Source of the DNA: Anisakis pegreffii
Lineage: Eukaryota; Nematoda; Chromadorea; Rhabditida; Anisakidae
Length of the DNA: 64,000 bases
Direction of reading: 5' to 3'
NCBI GenBank assembly: GCA_035041965.1
Contig: JAPYMA010000078.1
Coordinates: 94,814 to 158,813, forward strand
The notes under the pieces: generated by a model
Database searches by the model: none
Seen by the model: the letters and a program-made list of their open reading frames with translations, nothing else
Told to the model about the DNA's origin: nothing
Made by a program: the position numbers and the translations under genes
Shown: in pieces, positions 36,668 through 48,552 of the stretch
Numbering within the stretch: position 1 is the stretch's first letter
How the letters are laid out: each line of letters begins with the position of its first letter

Positions 36668-38459
36668 GATGCTGATTTTAAAAATTTATTGATATTTATA
36701 TTATTTACTCACACAGTCACACGCATACCATATTCTCATGAATGAGTCTCATATTTTTTTATTGTTTGAAATATATGAAGTGTCTATATGCAGTTTTTTA
36801 TTGTGTTTCTTTGATTAATTAGCTTGTTTCAAATTAGTTAAAATCAGTTTTATTCGTCTTTCATATCATTCCAATCAAAAATTCCACAATTTTGGTTCCT
36901 GTCACGTATGGACTGTAGAAATTTTCACTGCAAGATTACCGTTCGAAGTGCGAGCGAATTTGTCTATCGAAAATATTGAATAAATGGCAAGTACGCATTG
37001 TACTTGGGGTGAGTTCTCGGGATTCTTTGGTGCTTGAATTAGTGGAATTACTACAGTTTTGATTTATCAGATGCCTTATTTCGGTTTCAAGAGTTTATTA
37101 TTTGAATTTGCCATGCGTTTTGATATTTGTTGCTGTTGATTGTTGTATTGATCTCGTTAAACACTTGTTGCTTTCGAAAGGCATTGTTGTTGTTCCTGCA
37201 ATCTATGTCACAAAGTGCAAGGAATGTGCATGCAAGGAGGCATTATCAGTACACTGAATCGTGAAATGATGGTAACAATTGTCAAAAATTATGGGCAGCT
37301 TTTCTTGGTAAACGAAAGTGACGTAATTGTCTGACAACGAAAATAAGCGTTCGATTGAACAAACTGCGTGCCTGCCTTACCTGAAGGCTTCGGTGCGGTT
37401 CTTTCCGATTGCGCAAAATCGGCATTGTTGATTTGTTGTAGATAGTATCTACTAGATACTATGCTCATTCTTGGAATAACCGACGAAATGAAAATATGTC
37501 GAAATTTTTGCAGTGTTTTCGACAATTATATTCAAATGATTCGTTTTCCATTTCTTTATAGACGTTAGTAGTGAGCCTCGTGGTTAACTACCTTTCATCT
37601 ATTCAATTGATTTCCACTTCAGACAAGCCCCAACTACATACGAAAATAATATTTTCAGTAGACAAACATAGTATGTAAGCACCGCATTATGCTGAGTTCT
37701 TGGATATCTCAAAGATTGGCAGCAATTCGTTCGTCAACGATACGAACGCGATGCAATATCAATTATGCTCTCGAATTTCATTTCCCTTCGCTGCTGCAAC
37801 CAGAGAACCGAATGTACATCTTGATTTGTATGTGATTCTGTTCATTTCTTCTCGGGCATCCTTCTTTGCCCTTTTTAGTGCATAAATATCTGTCTACTGA
37901 AAACGACATCTAACATTGCCGTTCCGAACTGTCCTCTTACTACTTTTGAAGACTGGCAAAGAGTACATTTTTACGCTACTGCTATTAATTTTGAATCATT
38001 TACTAGAAATACTTCCTGTCATAAAAATATTCTTTCACTCAAATTTATATTCAAAGACGTAGAACTAGTAAACCCACTTCATCATATCTACACTTTCTTG
38101 ACTTCTGGAAATTGATGACTCAGAATAACATGAGTGAAGCAATTTTCATTTCCAAATCGAGAAGTTTCGATATTCTTATTCCAGCTTCTCAAAATGAACT
38201 ACAACGATTGATAGGAATGAAAGATTAAAAAGCAAATCAGATGTTTGTTTGCCTACATGCCAACGCTCTCCCTGAAAAGAATATCTACGGATTCCGTTTC
38301 CGTTGCTTTCCATAGCATAAGAATTGTTTATCTACACAAAGGTAGCATTTAAATACGTTGCATGTTTCTTCGTTATCGTATTCCCAACAAATTCATCAAT
38401 GTGAGCAACAGATTCGCAACCGTTAAAGCTGCCGTTATCCACTACCTTTTACTGCATTA
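36668..38459. other. Spacer between CPSF-73 and the DEG/ENaC gene
   Basis: Contains the possible small minus-strand gene and a 9-bp hairpin (ATAGTATCT/AGATACTAT, 37442-37462). Nothing else recognised. Confidence 0.45.
37289..37471 (-). CDS. Possible small gene, unrecognised
   Basis: A minus-strand frame of about 59 codons from an ATG (MSIVSSRYYLQQ) to a TAA at 37289-37291, ending FTKKSCP. An alternative spliced reading starts MPILRNRKEPHRSLQ, uses a strong CAG|GTAAGG donor and a TTGTCAG acceptor 50 bases on, and reaches the same stop. The bias towards non-AT codons compared with flanks supports coding, but there is no family match. Confidence 0.28.
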   Translation of the reverse strand, partial: RMSIVSSRYYLQQINNADFAQSERTAPKPSGKAGTQFVQSNAYFRCQTITSLSFTKKSCP

Positions 38460-41400
38460 ATGCGAATAATTACTGATATCAAAGCGTTCATTAACACGAA
38501 GAAGAGCACTGCATTATTCGACAACTGCTCAATGCCTCGTCGTCGTAAACATACTGACGATGTTATAACCGCTTCGTCTACATCGATTGAATCTTTAGAA
38601 CCAACGCTAAATAGATTTGCCGAAGATACATCAATGTTGGGATTTCGTTATCTGCACACTAGATATAAAACATGGTTTAGGTATGATCCGACAGTCACTC
38701 AACTTAGTTGCATTTGCGTTGTAGTACAATTGTTCCTTTTATCATTGCCTGTTCGATCATTAATATTCGATTTCGATCATGAATATTCGAAATGGTTCAG
38801 ATTTGAGCTTGTACTCATTGTCAGGGCTAACTTTGGATGAGACTCATCAAATGTGATCTTTTTACAACTTTGGAAAAGAGGGCGCATGCCTTTCACTGAT
38901 AAAGATTGATCAATTTGGTGATCTTGACGTGTGTTTTAAGGTGTGTTTGGGCATTGGTTCTGATATTTTTTATCGGTTTGACAATCTATCAAGTGATCGA
39001 GCGGATTGGTTATTATTTCATTCGCAATCCGATTATCACTACGCGTGCTTATTACACGCCATCAAGAATCGCTTTTCCTACAGTTCTCGTTTGCAACAAA
39101 ATGCAACTGAAGTCATTCTCTTCTCACTTTTATTTTTCATTTTTCAAACATTTTTCACTGCAGTGGCATTGAGCAATTGTTTTAAACGAGAGGAGTATAC
39201 ACTCCCGTGCGGTACAATATTGCAATGATATTGAAGAAAGCGATATGAATTGGACAAAATTGAGGAGAATAAATGACACATTCAGATGCCTTCACCAGAC
39301 TAATGCCCAAGTTTTCTCGTCGTTCACATCTGTCATATGCTGCACATCTAAGTTTTTGTAGCACTAGCTTTCCGATTCATTTTCATGATAATGACCGTGC
39401 ATTGTCATTAATGTAATGTAGTTGACTGTTATAAATCCACGATTCGCCGATAAACTTTCCTTGGCTTATCTAAGTGAAAGTATCAAGCGACTTTGAAACT
39501 TTTCTGCCTCAAAGGGTGACTTCTGTTCGACAGGTGCAGATACTCACATAAATGCAATGAACTTGGTGATGAGAGAAAAATTCATTTCACTTATTCGATA
39601 CTACAGATCGTCGAAAATTGCAAAATTACATCCAAATCTGCTTCGAACGATGTCACTGATGTACGAGGATGATGGTACACTCACCCGAAACGAATCCGTT
39701 TGGAGAATGATCGAGTCGTTTGACAGAATTGTTCTTTCGAATGCTTATAGTAATGCGTTTCAAACAGTTGATGACTTCTTCATGAGGTGACTGACTTATT
39801 TATCAATCTTGTCAGTATTTAATCGTGCTGGCTCATACGCGTTCAAAGCATTCCATCAGATGTTAGAAGAGGGAAAATTCCATGCTGAGAATGTGATTCT
39901 TGCTGTTAGATAGGCAGTTCATATTCTTGCCCAATTCTGATGGATGTTGAGAGAATTTCGGAGTGTGCCTGACATTCATTCCTTATTGCAATATACTACT
40001 GTCGACATCCTCAACCTCGACTGTAAACTTTATGAGATTTTCAGTTGCCAATATGGTAAAGGATTAATGTGCTCAGATAATATTCAAACGGTTCTCACAC
40101 CGAATGGAGTATGCTTCGCTGTAAAGAACAACCTCACAGTCGAGAGACCAGGTGAGTTTTGGTTGCTCATGCATAAATAAAAGGTTTCTGTCAGTCCTAC
40201 TAACGGCCACAAAAATTGCCCACTAATGTAGAGTTTTGAAAGTCAGCATCCAATTTCCGTTTGGAGAAAACGACCGATTTCAGTAGTCTAAGATTCTTAT
40301 GCTTCTAAAATAGCTGAATATTTGTAGGACCCGAAACGACGCTATCATTGCTGTTGAACTTAGAAGTGTATGAGATCATACCTGGTTGGGTTTCCGAACC
40401 CGGTGTAATGGTATCGATGTATGATCCATCGGTACCTCCGAGCGGTTATCTCGGTGAAGGAATGCACTTGGAGCCCGGTAAAGTGGTTACAATACCGATA
40501 AATGATATGAGGAAGGTTATTATTTCTTCAAGCACTCTTCCAAATGATGAAACTATTTCAAAGCACTTCATTGTTTTTACACAACGAATGTTATCATTCA
40601 GCTACGCAACATCTCTATAAGGACAAGTCTTCAACGATGACTTTTATGCCTTGAATTTTACATGTATCGAAATAAATAATCGAAAAATGAACTCATCAAA
40701 CGTCACTGATCTTAATTAGTTTCTCGGTGACAGACACAATATTGCAGTGATATTGATATTCAGATGTATGATAGTTGCATCCAGTATTTTATTCTGAAAG
40801 CTTAATTGATGTTGCATGCAGCTTTCAGTTACGAAGACACTCCAGTGAATGTGGTCGTCAGCAGGTGGGAAATTTCAATCGCAGTGAATATTCGCACGTT
40901 GGGTGCCAATGGTATGCCGCAAACAACAACATCGAGCAAGCTTGTCGTTGTGTATCGATGCGAAGTCCACGTCATCGTCAAACACTCTTCAGTGAGACAT
41001 CACAAGTGGAGGTTTTGATTCGTTCCGTCTTGTTGACAGTATTACCTTGTGCAAAATCAATTATTAGTTTCACAATTCTCATGATGTAATCAATTAGATC
41101 AACTGCATCACGATATTGTCCTCTTGGAACGTGAGCCATGATTGCGATATGGTAACATCAAACAGATTGAATATCGATACATGAAATTTCATCAGCATAG
41201 ATTAATCATCTTCTCGGAGTTGTCTCTATACGCTCACCGTTAGATTCAGGAGCAGAAGTTGAACAGCGGTATCGAGCAGAAAGCACAGAAGGACGGTGTA
41301 GCATCATTCCCGGCATGCAATCTCAAACAAGAATTCAGTTGCGTTAACAATATTCTCGTAGGTTTCCTCGAAATAATTTACATCAATCTGATCAAATCAG

Positions 41401-44400
41401 TCCATTCATATGATAGCTTAAAGAAGTTAACGACATTCGGCACTTATGGTAATGCAATCATTGGTAATTATCTTCGAATGCAATCGTCTATGCTGAGACC
41501 TCAGAAGTGAACTTCAGAGTCAGGCGTTCAAGACAAGGAACATCGTAGAATAAAAGTCGGCTGAAAGTTCACTTCAAATAAGTCTGATTTACACAGGCGA
41601 AACCATTCGATGAGAAGACATCTGCAGAGCGTGAACAGTGCCCAGAGGACTGCACTGAAGTATCGTTTACGACGATCGTCTTCGGGAATCGTTTGGATGT
41701 GAACGAAATTGCAAGTTTTCTGCCGGGTGACTGGGAAGAAGAAAAAGAGAAACGTCTAACTAATTTCCAGGTCGTTATAAGTTGGTGTACCTTAAACGCG
41801 ACTCTCTATCGCCATTGCATATGAGGACCATTTTAATGCAGAAATTGATTTGGTTTTTGCTTGATATTTATTGTAGCTTATGAAGGAACTTCAGAACGCA
41901 TTCGACAACCTTCCGAACCACCGGATTCCCTTGGTTAGGAACATACAAAAACTTGCAACTGAAGCACAGAGTTTTTTGGAGCAGGTTATTTCATTCATAG
42001 TTGAACTTTGATGAATTAAATTCCGATCAGTGGTACATCCCTAGGTATTTATTTGCATTATCTCTTGTTATGAGAAGAAGAGCTGAAAGTGCTCCATGCT
42101 GAACAATTAGGCAGCATGCATCCAACGTGATTAGCAGAAGACAGTACCTAATCCAAATAAATCTAAATCTTTCCCTCCATGGTTTTTGAGTATTTTTGTT
42201 GAACAAAAAGCTATTTTGAATTCATGCGAAGTTGAACTTGAGTCAATAATTATTCATTTTGGTCAGAAAAAGAATCTTTAGGCTTTGAAAACCTTTGGAA
42301 TCACAGAAAATATCACCGAGACACATTTACCGTGCATTATGGATCAGCAACATGACCTAGCAACAACCATCGTTCACTTTCATGATATTGAGCATATCTG
42401 GGAACATGTCGCCAGGTTTTCATTCATTCTCTCAATCAGCAGTGAAGCAGATGCACCCAAAGTTGCATGCATCTTTATGACTCGGTTTCAGTGTGAATTC
42501 ATGCTATAATCAATTCGCAGCCCACATATAAGCTTACTTATTTGACCAACTCAACAGATAACTTGACTACTGCTTATCGTGAACGTGAACAGCAGAGCTC
42601 AAGAAAAGAACGGGGTTTGACCCTATCAAATCATTTGAACTGAAACGTATTGTAAGACAGCGAATGTATATCATTTGAATACTTTGCTGATGTCAATCGA
42701 AATTCGATACTCTCCTACTTGCGGGTCTTGCTCTCGCCTAATTTTGTTCAGTAATGGAACGTTTGATTAACGACGACTTAAATAATTATGATTTTATAAT
42801 TTCCATCAGATTGCAGCTATATTGAACTGATATTTCAATTTCATCTTGGTTCGCTGTTTAAATTACTCCATATCGACATCACTGCTGACTTTTCTCTTTA
42901 TTTTGATAATAAATACCGCGACGACGAGGACAATAAGACTGATTCAAAAATTAAAGAGGTTGTTACTTGCTAAATCCATGTGAAACACCACTGAATTTTA
43001 TCGTTTCATCTTTAGATAGAATCTGCAATATTCGATTTACAATTGATCGAGTCGTCAATAAATCAGCCGAAAAGTGTTTTTGGCTTGAAGTCATTGAATT
43101 TCGATGAACGAAAGGTCAGTTAGTGTCATTGATGTGTTCGTCATTATTGCATTTGCTTGTATAAGCAATGAATGGCTGCATTTCAGGCGGTTATTTCGAA
43201 AATAATAACCTCGGTAAAGGAGTTACAAGAGTGTTTGATTGAGATGCGCAATGATTTGGCGAATATCAGCGAATATCGACGTCAATGTGTTCAGGTAAAC
43301 AATTCATTTTGTTGCGAAACTATATTTGTCCCACCTGCGATCAATACAAATCAAGCTATTGGTGACCATCACGCATGTGCACAGCTCGTTTCGGAACAGT
43401 CATTGCAACAAGCATCGTTCATTCACAGATGAAGTTGTTTTTTTGATAACTTTCTCCAAAAATACATTTGTTTTGGCTGTCTGAAACAATTCGCTTTTAC
43501 TTCGGTGGCTCAATCGCCTCGTCCTCTCCTCTTTTCTCAATTGGAACAATATCTAGTATTTGCGTCCAAGATAGATTAGGTAGTTCTGTGATAAGCTTCA
43601 GGATGTCATTCTATTTCGTTAAAATCCTATTTTCGGTTGCAGATATTTAAAGATCATTACAATGCTCTACGCGATGCACGTCTTGTTTCACAACTTCTTT
43701 CGACGAATCTTTTCACCTCATATGAATCGCCAATGAAAAAATTAATTGAAACACTCAAACATGTCAAATATCAAACGCAACCGAAAATGTTCGAATGGAA
43801 AAATTTTGACATATCACTTCGACAATTCGAAACATTGTACAGGTCAGCAGCTGATTCATTTCAGTCAAGGAATACAGTCGGTGAATCGTCTCATATGGGT
43901 GCATTTCACACGTTAAATGCTATCATGTTCTGAAGAGGTCATAACCTGGAAGCCACCGGTTTGTCTAGTTTTATCATCAAGGTGTAGGGCTGTAAGTATA
44001 TCGTAGCTTCAGTAACAATAAAAATGTTCATGTTTCGTGATTTCAAGGAGTTGTATTCTATCATTGTTTCAGCGAAGGAGGTAAGGACAGTCATGAAATC
44101 CATGATCTGTTAAAGATGCGAAAAATACTTCAATCCGATTTAATTCGTGAGGTCAGATTTTCGAAGCATTTTTTTACCTACGATCCTTTTCAAGAGGGAC
44201 GCCTAACAATGGTATAGTAATCAGCCAATTGGGAAGTTATGTTTTTACAAATCATTTTTATGCTCGCCTCTGGTACAAGTGTTAAAAAAGTTTGTGAACT
44301 ACCTTTCATGAACACTTTTGAATTGCTATCCGGATTGAAGTCCGATATTTCCCAAATTTGAAATGTTCTGAATTGAAATCCGAGATTTTCGGTTTCTTGC

Positions 44401-45387
44401 ACTATCCGTTCCATATCACACTTTCTTTGCTGATGCGCGCACAATCGCGATATTACTGTGTTCAATCGAACTTCAAATTAATATCTCGTTCAGATAAACG
44501 AACTCTTAATTAGTTTCAATTCGGCGTTAATGGCTCGCCAAAACTTCCTTAACTTCACGCAACTGCAACCGTTAGCAAATTCGTCTGAATATCAAATTCA
44601 ACGTTCCATCCAGTGTTTACATACCTTATTGACATGCACTCAAACACTCAAGGTAACGAATACCTTTGGGTCATAACTTACTGGCTAGTTTTTTCTGATG
44701 GATGAGCCACAAAAAATTTTCTTTCTGATCCGTAGGCATCAATACTGTTACAGAAGTCGAATTTTTTGCGTGCTGAATGGTTGTCGAGATTACAGCGACA
44801 GGTGACAATCGCGAAGTCGTATTCACCAAGCCCTCAGTACGATGAGTGAGTTGATTGCTCAATCTGGATGCATTTCATTTGACGTGTACTTTTTATGCAA
44901 ACAAATTTAGCGCTTCAAATAACTGTCTCTAGCTGAATGCATGTACCTGTGCTTGATTGAAGCAACCAGTCTGTAATCGCGGACAGATCTTCGTTGTTTC
45001 AGAATAAATCTACTCTTCGTAAAGATATATTTTGCTCACTTCAAGCAAGAAGTGATCACACAAGAACGATCCTATAGTTTGTTCCTTCTATTGGGTAAGT
45101 TTTGAGATGCTGCAAATCATCATTTCTATATTTTTAGCAAGCGTAGAATACGTGAAATATTTCTCCATATCATCAATTGTGAGCTATCGGCTTGATCAGC
45201 ATTCGTTATTCTTGCTGTCGGCCATACTTTCTTTGGGATAGTCTCACCGGAATCATTGTTTGCAGCTGAAATCGGTGGAACAATCGGGCTCTACGTTGGT
45301 GCGACATTGTTGACAGTGGCCGAAACAATTGTGTTCTTCATTGAGAAGCGAACAAGAAAACTACTTATTATGCCAACAGATCTTTGA
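38460..45387 (+). CDS. DEG/ENaC (degenerin) cation channel subunit with long extracellular insert
   Basis: Subunit of a trimeric amiloride-family sodium channel in the plasma membrane. Twenty exons: 38460-38680, 38941-39111, 39193-39310, 39515-39786, 39952-40151, 40328-40515, 40829-41011, 41244-41357, 41597-41770, 41877-41984, 42282-42415, 42817-42958, 43016-43114, 43187-43294, 43643-43842, 44073-44151, 44494-44652, 44754-44845, 45003-45094 and 45266-45387, about 991 residues. TM1 (WALVLIFFIGLTIYQVIERI) leads to FPTVLVCNKMQ. The Cys-rich domain has SCQYGKGLMC, GVCFAVKN, YSHVGCQWY, ACRCVSM and CPEDCTEVSF. The pre-TM2/TM2 region is INLLFVKIYF then GGTIGLYVGATLLTVAE. Family members usually have 500-800 residues; here about 370 extra residues (exons 10-18) separate the Cys-rich domain from TM2. 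The exon 3 acceptor is the weakest border. Confidence 0.92.
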
Positions 45388-45518
45388 CGAATTTCTCATC
45401 CTGTTTCATCAATTTCTCATCCTACTTACGATCAGCTGTCGTTTAAAACAGAGACTGCAAACTTTCACAAGAAATTTTAATTTTAGCGTTTGAATGACTG
45501 TATTGTGTTTATCTGTTG

Positions 45519-45524
45519 AATAAA
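45519..45524 (+). promoter_or_regulatory. Poly(A) signal AATAAA of the DEG/ENaC gene
   Basis: Canonical hexamer 132 bases after the stop at 45387. Confidence 0.6.
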
Positions 45525-45628
45525 TTCTATACTTATTGTCACTACGACTGTAATTACTTATACAGATTTATAAATTCTACTATTTTTTAGCAGCAATTCT
45601 ATTCTACTGTTACAAAGCAATGATCCAG

Positions 45629-45782
45629 TGTTGGGCGCGCTATCGAAGAACGATAGCGCGCTATTGCTATTCCGCTAGCGAAAAGACTTCCGCTAGTCCG
45701 CTACCGCTATCGCTATTACCCACTGAATCGATAGCGGAGCGCTATCGCTACCGATATCGCTATCGCTATCGCTATCGCCTAC
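45629..45782. repeat. CGCTAT-rich repeat end with perfect hairpin (hAT-like terminus)
   Basis: Starts CAGTGTTGGGCGCGCTATCG and runs through degenerate then regular CGCTAT hexamers. An 11-bp perfect hairpin (GCGCGCTATCG, loop AAGAA) sits at 45635-45661. The CAGTG start is typical of hAT element ends and the adjacent transposase relic ends toward it, so this is probably one terminus of that element. No matching far end or target duplication was found. Confidence 0.65.
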
Positions 45783-45960
45783 TTTAAAAACCTCATTACA
45801 CCACTAAATGATTCAAAATTTTCATTAATCAACACGCATTTTTGAATTAGATGTGAGAAACATTACGAAAGTAGATTTTCACGAGAAAATAAATTTTATT
45901 TTAAGACAATAGGAGACAATATAGGTTTTTAAGACAATATAGGTTTATCTGCTCAATTCC

Positions 45961-47381
45961 TCACCTGGGATGAAAGCCCGCCGCAAGCAAACAGTCAACA
46001 TTATCCAACATTGGACCGAATCTTTTCCTGATGCCTTGCAGTAGTGCGTCGACAAGCGGTTCGCAAAAAAATAGAGAAAAAGAAGGTAAGTCTCAACAAG
46101 CAATCTAATAAGGTCATGAGAGGTTTGAAAACTGGCAGCATGACAAAACTGTAGTGATCAACCTTGCAATAGATCGAATACAGCATCGAAGTGCACCAAG
46201 TCGAAAGAACTCCGCGTAGGAAATGTGCTCATAAGACGATAGAAGAACGCATTTGAAGTTGACGTTACATTTTCTTGCGTTATGCCAGATTGATGCTGAT
46301 TGTTACGCGTTCACACTTACACGTGGAGACGTATTATAGTAAAACTGCTAGCATAGGGGTTTCGTAGAATTTGGTGCAATTCAGGTGGCAGAAACCACCT
46401 GAACTGCCTCCCATTTACGCAGCTAAAGCTCTGAAAGTGAATTTCTTTTTTGCCAACCATTGCATATCTTTACCTAATATCACCACATCTGCGATCATAC
46501 CTTCACACTTCTTGTTGAATTTTTCACACTGATTCATGATTGATTCAGGTTCAGAAATGACATGACATGTCTATGGATGAAATCTGTGTCTTTAAACCAA
46601 TGAAGCAAACGAACATGTTCTGTTTTTAAGTATTTAATCGCAACATGATGATAGAAACAGAGTAAAATGCTTCTATTATTATATCATCCCAACAATGATG
46701 ATTTTGTACAATAACACTGTAGAAAAACTTTTTGCTAAGAATAGATGCAGTGCACAGTATTGGGACTGGTGTTGTAACTAAAACAATAATTTTGTTTAAG
46801 TTGAAGGATCAATTCTGTTGAATGATTAGTTTTGCTAAGAACTGGTCTAGTTTACTGTTTGATTTATCTTTTTGAGAGCACCAAATGATGATAGAAATCG
46901 TCTTCAACGTATAGTGATGTCTTCTCTACATGCAACAGCCAACTTATAATAACTTTGTCAAATGAAGTGAATAAATGAATCATCTATCACAACACTGTCA
47001 CCATTACCACCTTCATCGGTTCTGTCAATAGTGAAATAGTCAATAGTACCCACCAGTGCTTTTCGTTGACCATTGACTCAAACACTCTTAAAATTTCATG
47101 TTCCATAGAACGTGATGCCAATTCATATGACTTACTGTAGAGTATCTTAACGGCATTCAATTATCACTGAATACTACTTCAAATGATTGAAAAGACAAAC
47201 ACTTGTGGATTATGTAATCAACACATAATCAATTGACATTTCTTTTAATTCCATTCACCATTTTCTACACATCAGCTTGAACTGGCTCAGGTTTAGCCTT
47301 ACGCTTGTCATTAACCTTCCACTTGCTCATGGATTCAAGCTTCGGACTCTTATTCGACCCAATCGGATAAGAGTTAGCCGA
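45961..47381 (-). pseudogene. Decayed hAT-family transposase (fragments)
   Basis: Minus-strand fragments in order: 47381-47265 (SANSYPIG, SKWKVNDKRKAKP, stop), 47157-47046 (SMEHEILRVFESMVNEKHWW) and an overlapping frame to ~46970 (VGTIDYFTIDRTDEGG), 46623-46430 (HVRLLHWFKDTDFIHRHVM and, in another frame, KKCEGMIADVVILGKDMQW then FRALAA), 46186-46081 (VMLPVFKPLMTLLDCLL) and 46062-45961 (DALLQGIRKRFGPMLD, LLAAGFHPR). The last two match the C-terminal region of hAT transposases (a helix with Rf...l followed by la...dPrf). Frames are broken by shifts and stops. The 46.4-47.4 kb pieces are assigned to the same relic by position only and could be an unrelated dead gene. Confidence 0.55.
46380..46403. 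repeat. Short hairpin
   Basis: Perfect 9-bp arms TTCAGGTGG/CCACCTGAA around a six-base loop, just downstream of one transposase-relic fragment. Confidence 0.6.
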
Positions 47382-47599
47382 CTATTCTGCAATATCCGAC
47401 CTAATCGCAACTCAAGCGTTCCTACTCTTTAAGGGATCTCGTTGTACAGTCGACTATTTCAATGTATTGAGTATTTGAAAGCGCCGTTTTGTTTGCTAGG
47501 ATAGCTGATTGTTATTATTTAAAACGTGATTATTTGATCTTTTTATGATTTTGTTTCGTTCGAAATTTCAGTCGATCGTGTGTTGACTAAAACTTTCAG

Positions 47600-48511
47600 A
47601 TGCACGTATCCTTATCGCTCATCTTAGTCTTTTCCTTGTTGCAATTCAGAAAAGCTGAAAACGATTGGCTATTCAACGTTAAAACATTCTTAACTAATGC
47701 AACAAGTACATTTCAAAAAGGTGGCGTCGTTTACGTTTGCTTTTAGATCAATATATGTCTCTATTAAATCTTCACAGATATTAAATCAGATGTTAACCTG
47801 TTTACTTGTTCACGATTAGATGTTGGATCAAGTCAGTTAATTTCAATTTTGATACTCATCCTATGTAACCACGTCAATGTAGTGAATATGGTTAACTTCA
47901 AGCTATTTGCTACAATTACTGTAAACGGTAGTATGATAACTACCGTTTACAGTAATTGTAGCAAATTTACACGATTGAAGAATTCAAATTTTACACGATT
48001 GCGCTCTATTGAATAAACAGTTTCATTGAAGAGTTCAAATCGAAACTGGTTGATGCGAATCAATTGGTGGAGAAGTCGAGGCATGTGCTGGACGATGTGA
48101 AAGCAGCACTTGAGTATGGCGGTAAAAAACTGACTGATAAAGCACTTAATACAGCTGAGATAACGTTGAAGGGAGCCGGCGATGAGGTGCTTTCTGGACT
48201 CTTTTTATAGTCTGAATGCCCCTTCTGTCTTCGAAATCTTATCTTATTCTTCGTCGTGCAACAAACGGTGATTATTTGTAACATTTCAGGTCGAAGATTT
48301 TTTCGCAGAAGTTCCTAATTCTGTGGCTGGTAAAGTGAATACGGGCTTTCAAGATCTGCTAGAGAAGGCTGATCAAGGCTTCACTTGGTTCTTATGGAAT
48401 ATTGTCGTTCCAGTCGCTATTTTCTTGATCACTGGTGCTATCATCTATTTAGCCGTTGTTTCCGGGTATGTCATAATGACAGCGACTTTCAAATCTTACT
48501 TTCAAGAATAG
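47600..48511 (+). CDS. Small signal-peptide protein with C-terminal membrane helix, unknown family
   Basis: Four exons, 47600-47720, 47778-47799 (22 nt), 48021-48186 and 48290-48511, join in phase to 176 residues. MHVSLSLILVFSLLQF looks like a signal peptide. The middle is amphipathic, charged and mostly helical (FIEEFKSKLVDANQLVEKSR, ALEYGGKKLTDKALNTAE). A hydrophobic segment (VVPVAIFLITGAIIYLAVV) lies near the C-terminus, followed by a short tail KSYFQE. The ATG follows a TTTCAG acceptor directly, suggesting trans-splicing. An AATAAA lies 8 bases after the stop, so the 3' UTR is very short. Lipid-binding helical proteins look similar in composition, but no family is recognised. Confidence 0.75.
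47905..47966. ncRNA. Perfect 28-bp hairpin in intron (possible small-RNA precursor)
   Basis: Arms 47905-47932 and 47939-47966 are exactly complementary over 28 bases with a six-base loop (ATGATA). It lies in the intron between the 22-nt exon and exon 3 of the small membrane-protein gene. The length fits a short hairpin RNA; the perfect pairing and tiny loop are more like a foldback insertion than a typical miRNA. Confidence 0.4.
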
Positions 48512-48518
48512 ATATTCA

Positions 48519-48524
48519 AATAAA
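48519..48524 (+). promoter_or_regulatory. Poly(A) signal AATAAA of the small membrane-protein gene
   Basis: Hexamer begins 8 bases after the stop codon at 48511. Confidence 0.6.
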
Positions 48525-48552
48525 TATCTATTCCTCTGCGTTTGTTCTACAT

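Noticed and set aside
44190..44465. 91-codon minus-strand frame
   Set aside because: Lies in the intron between two firm plus-strand channel exons, without splice or family support.
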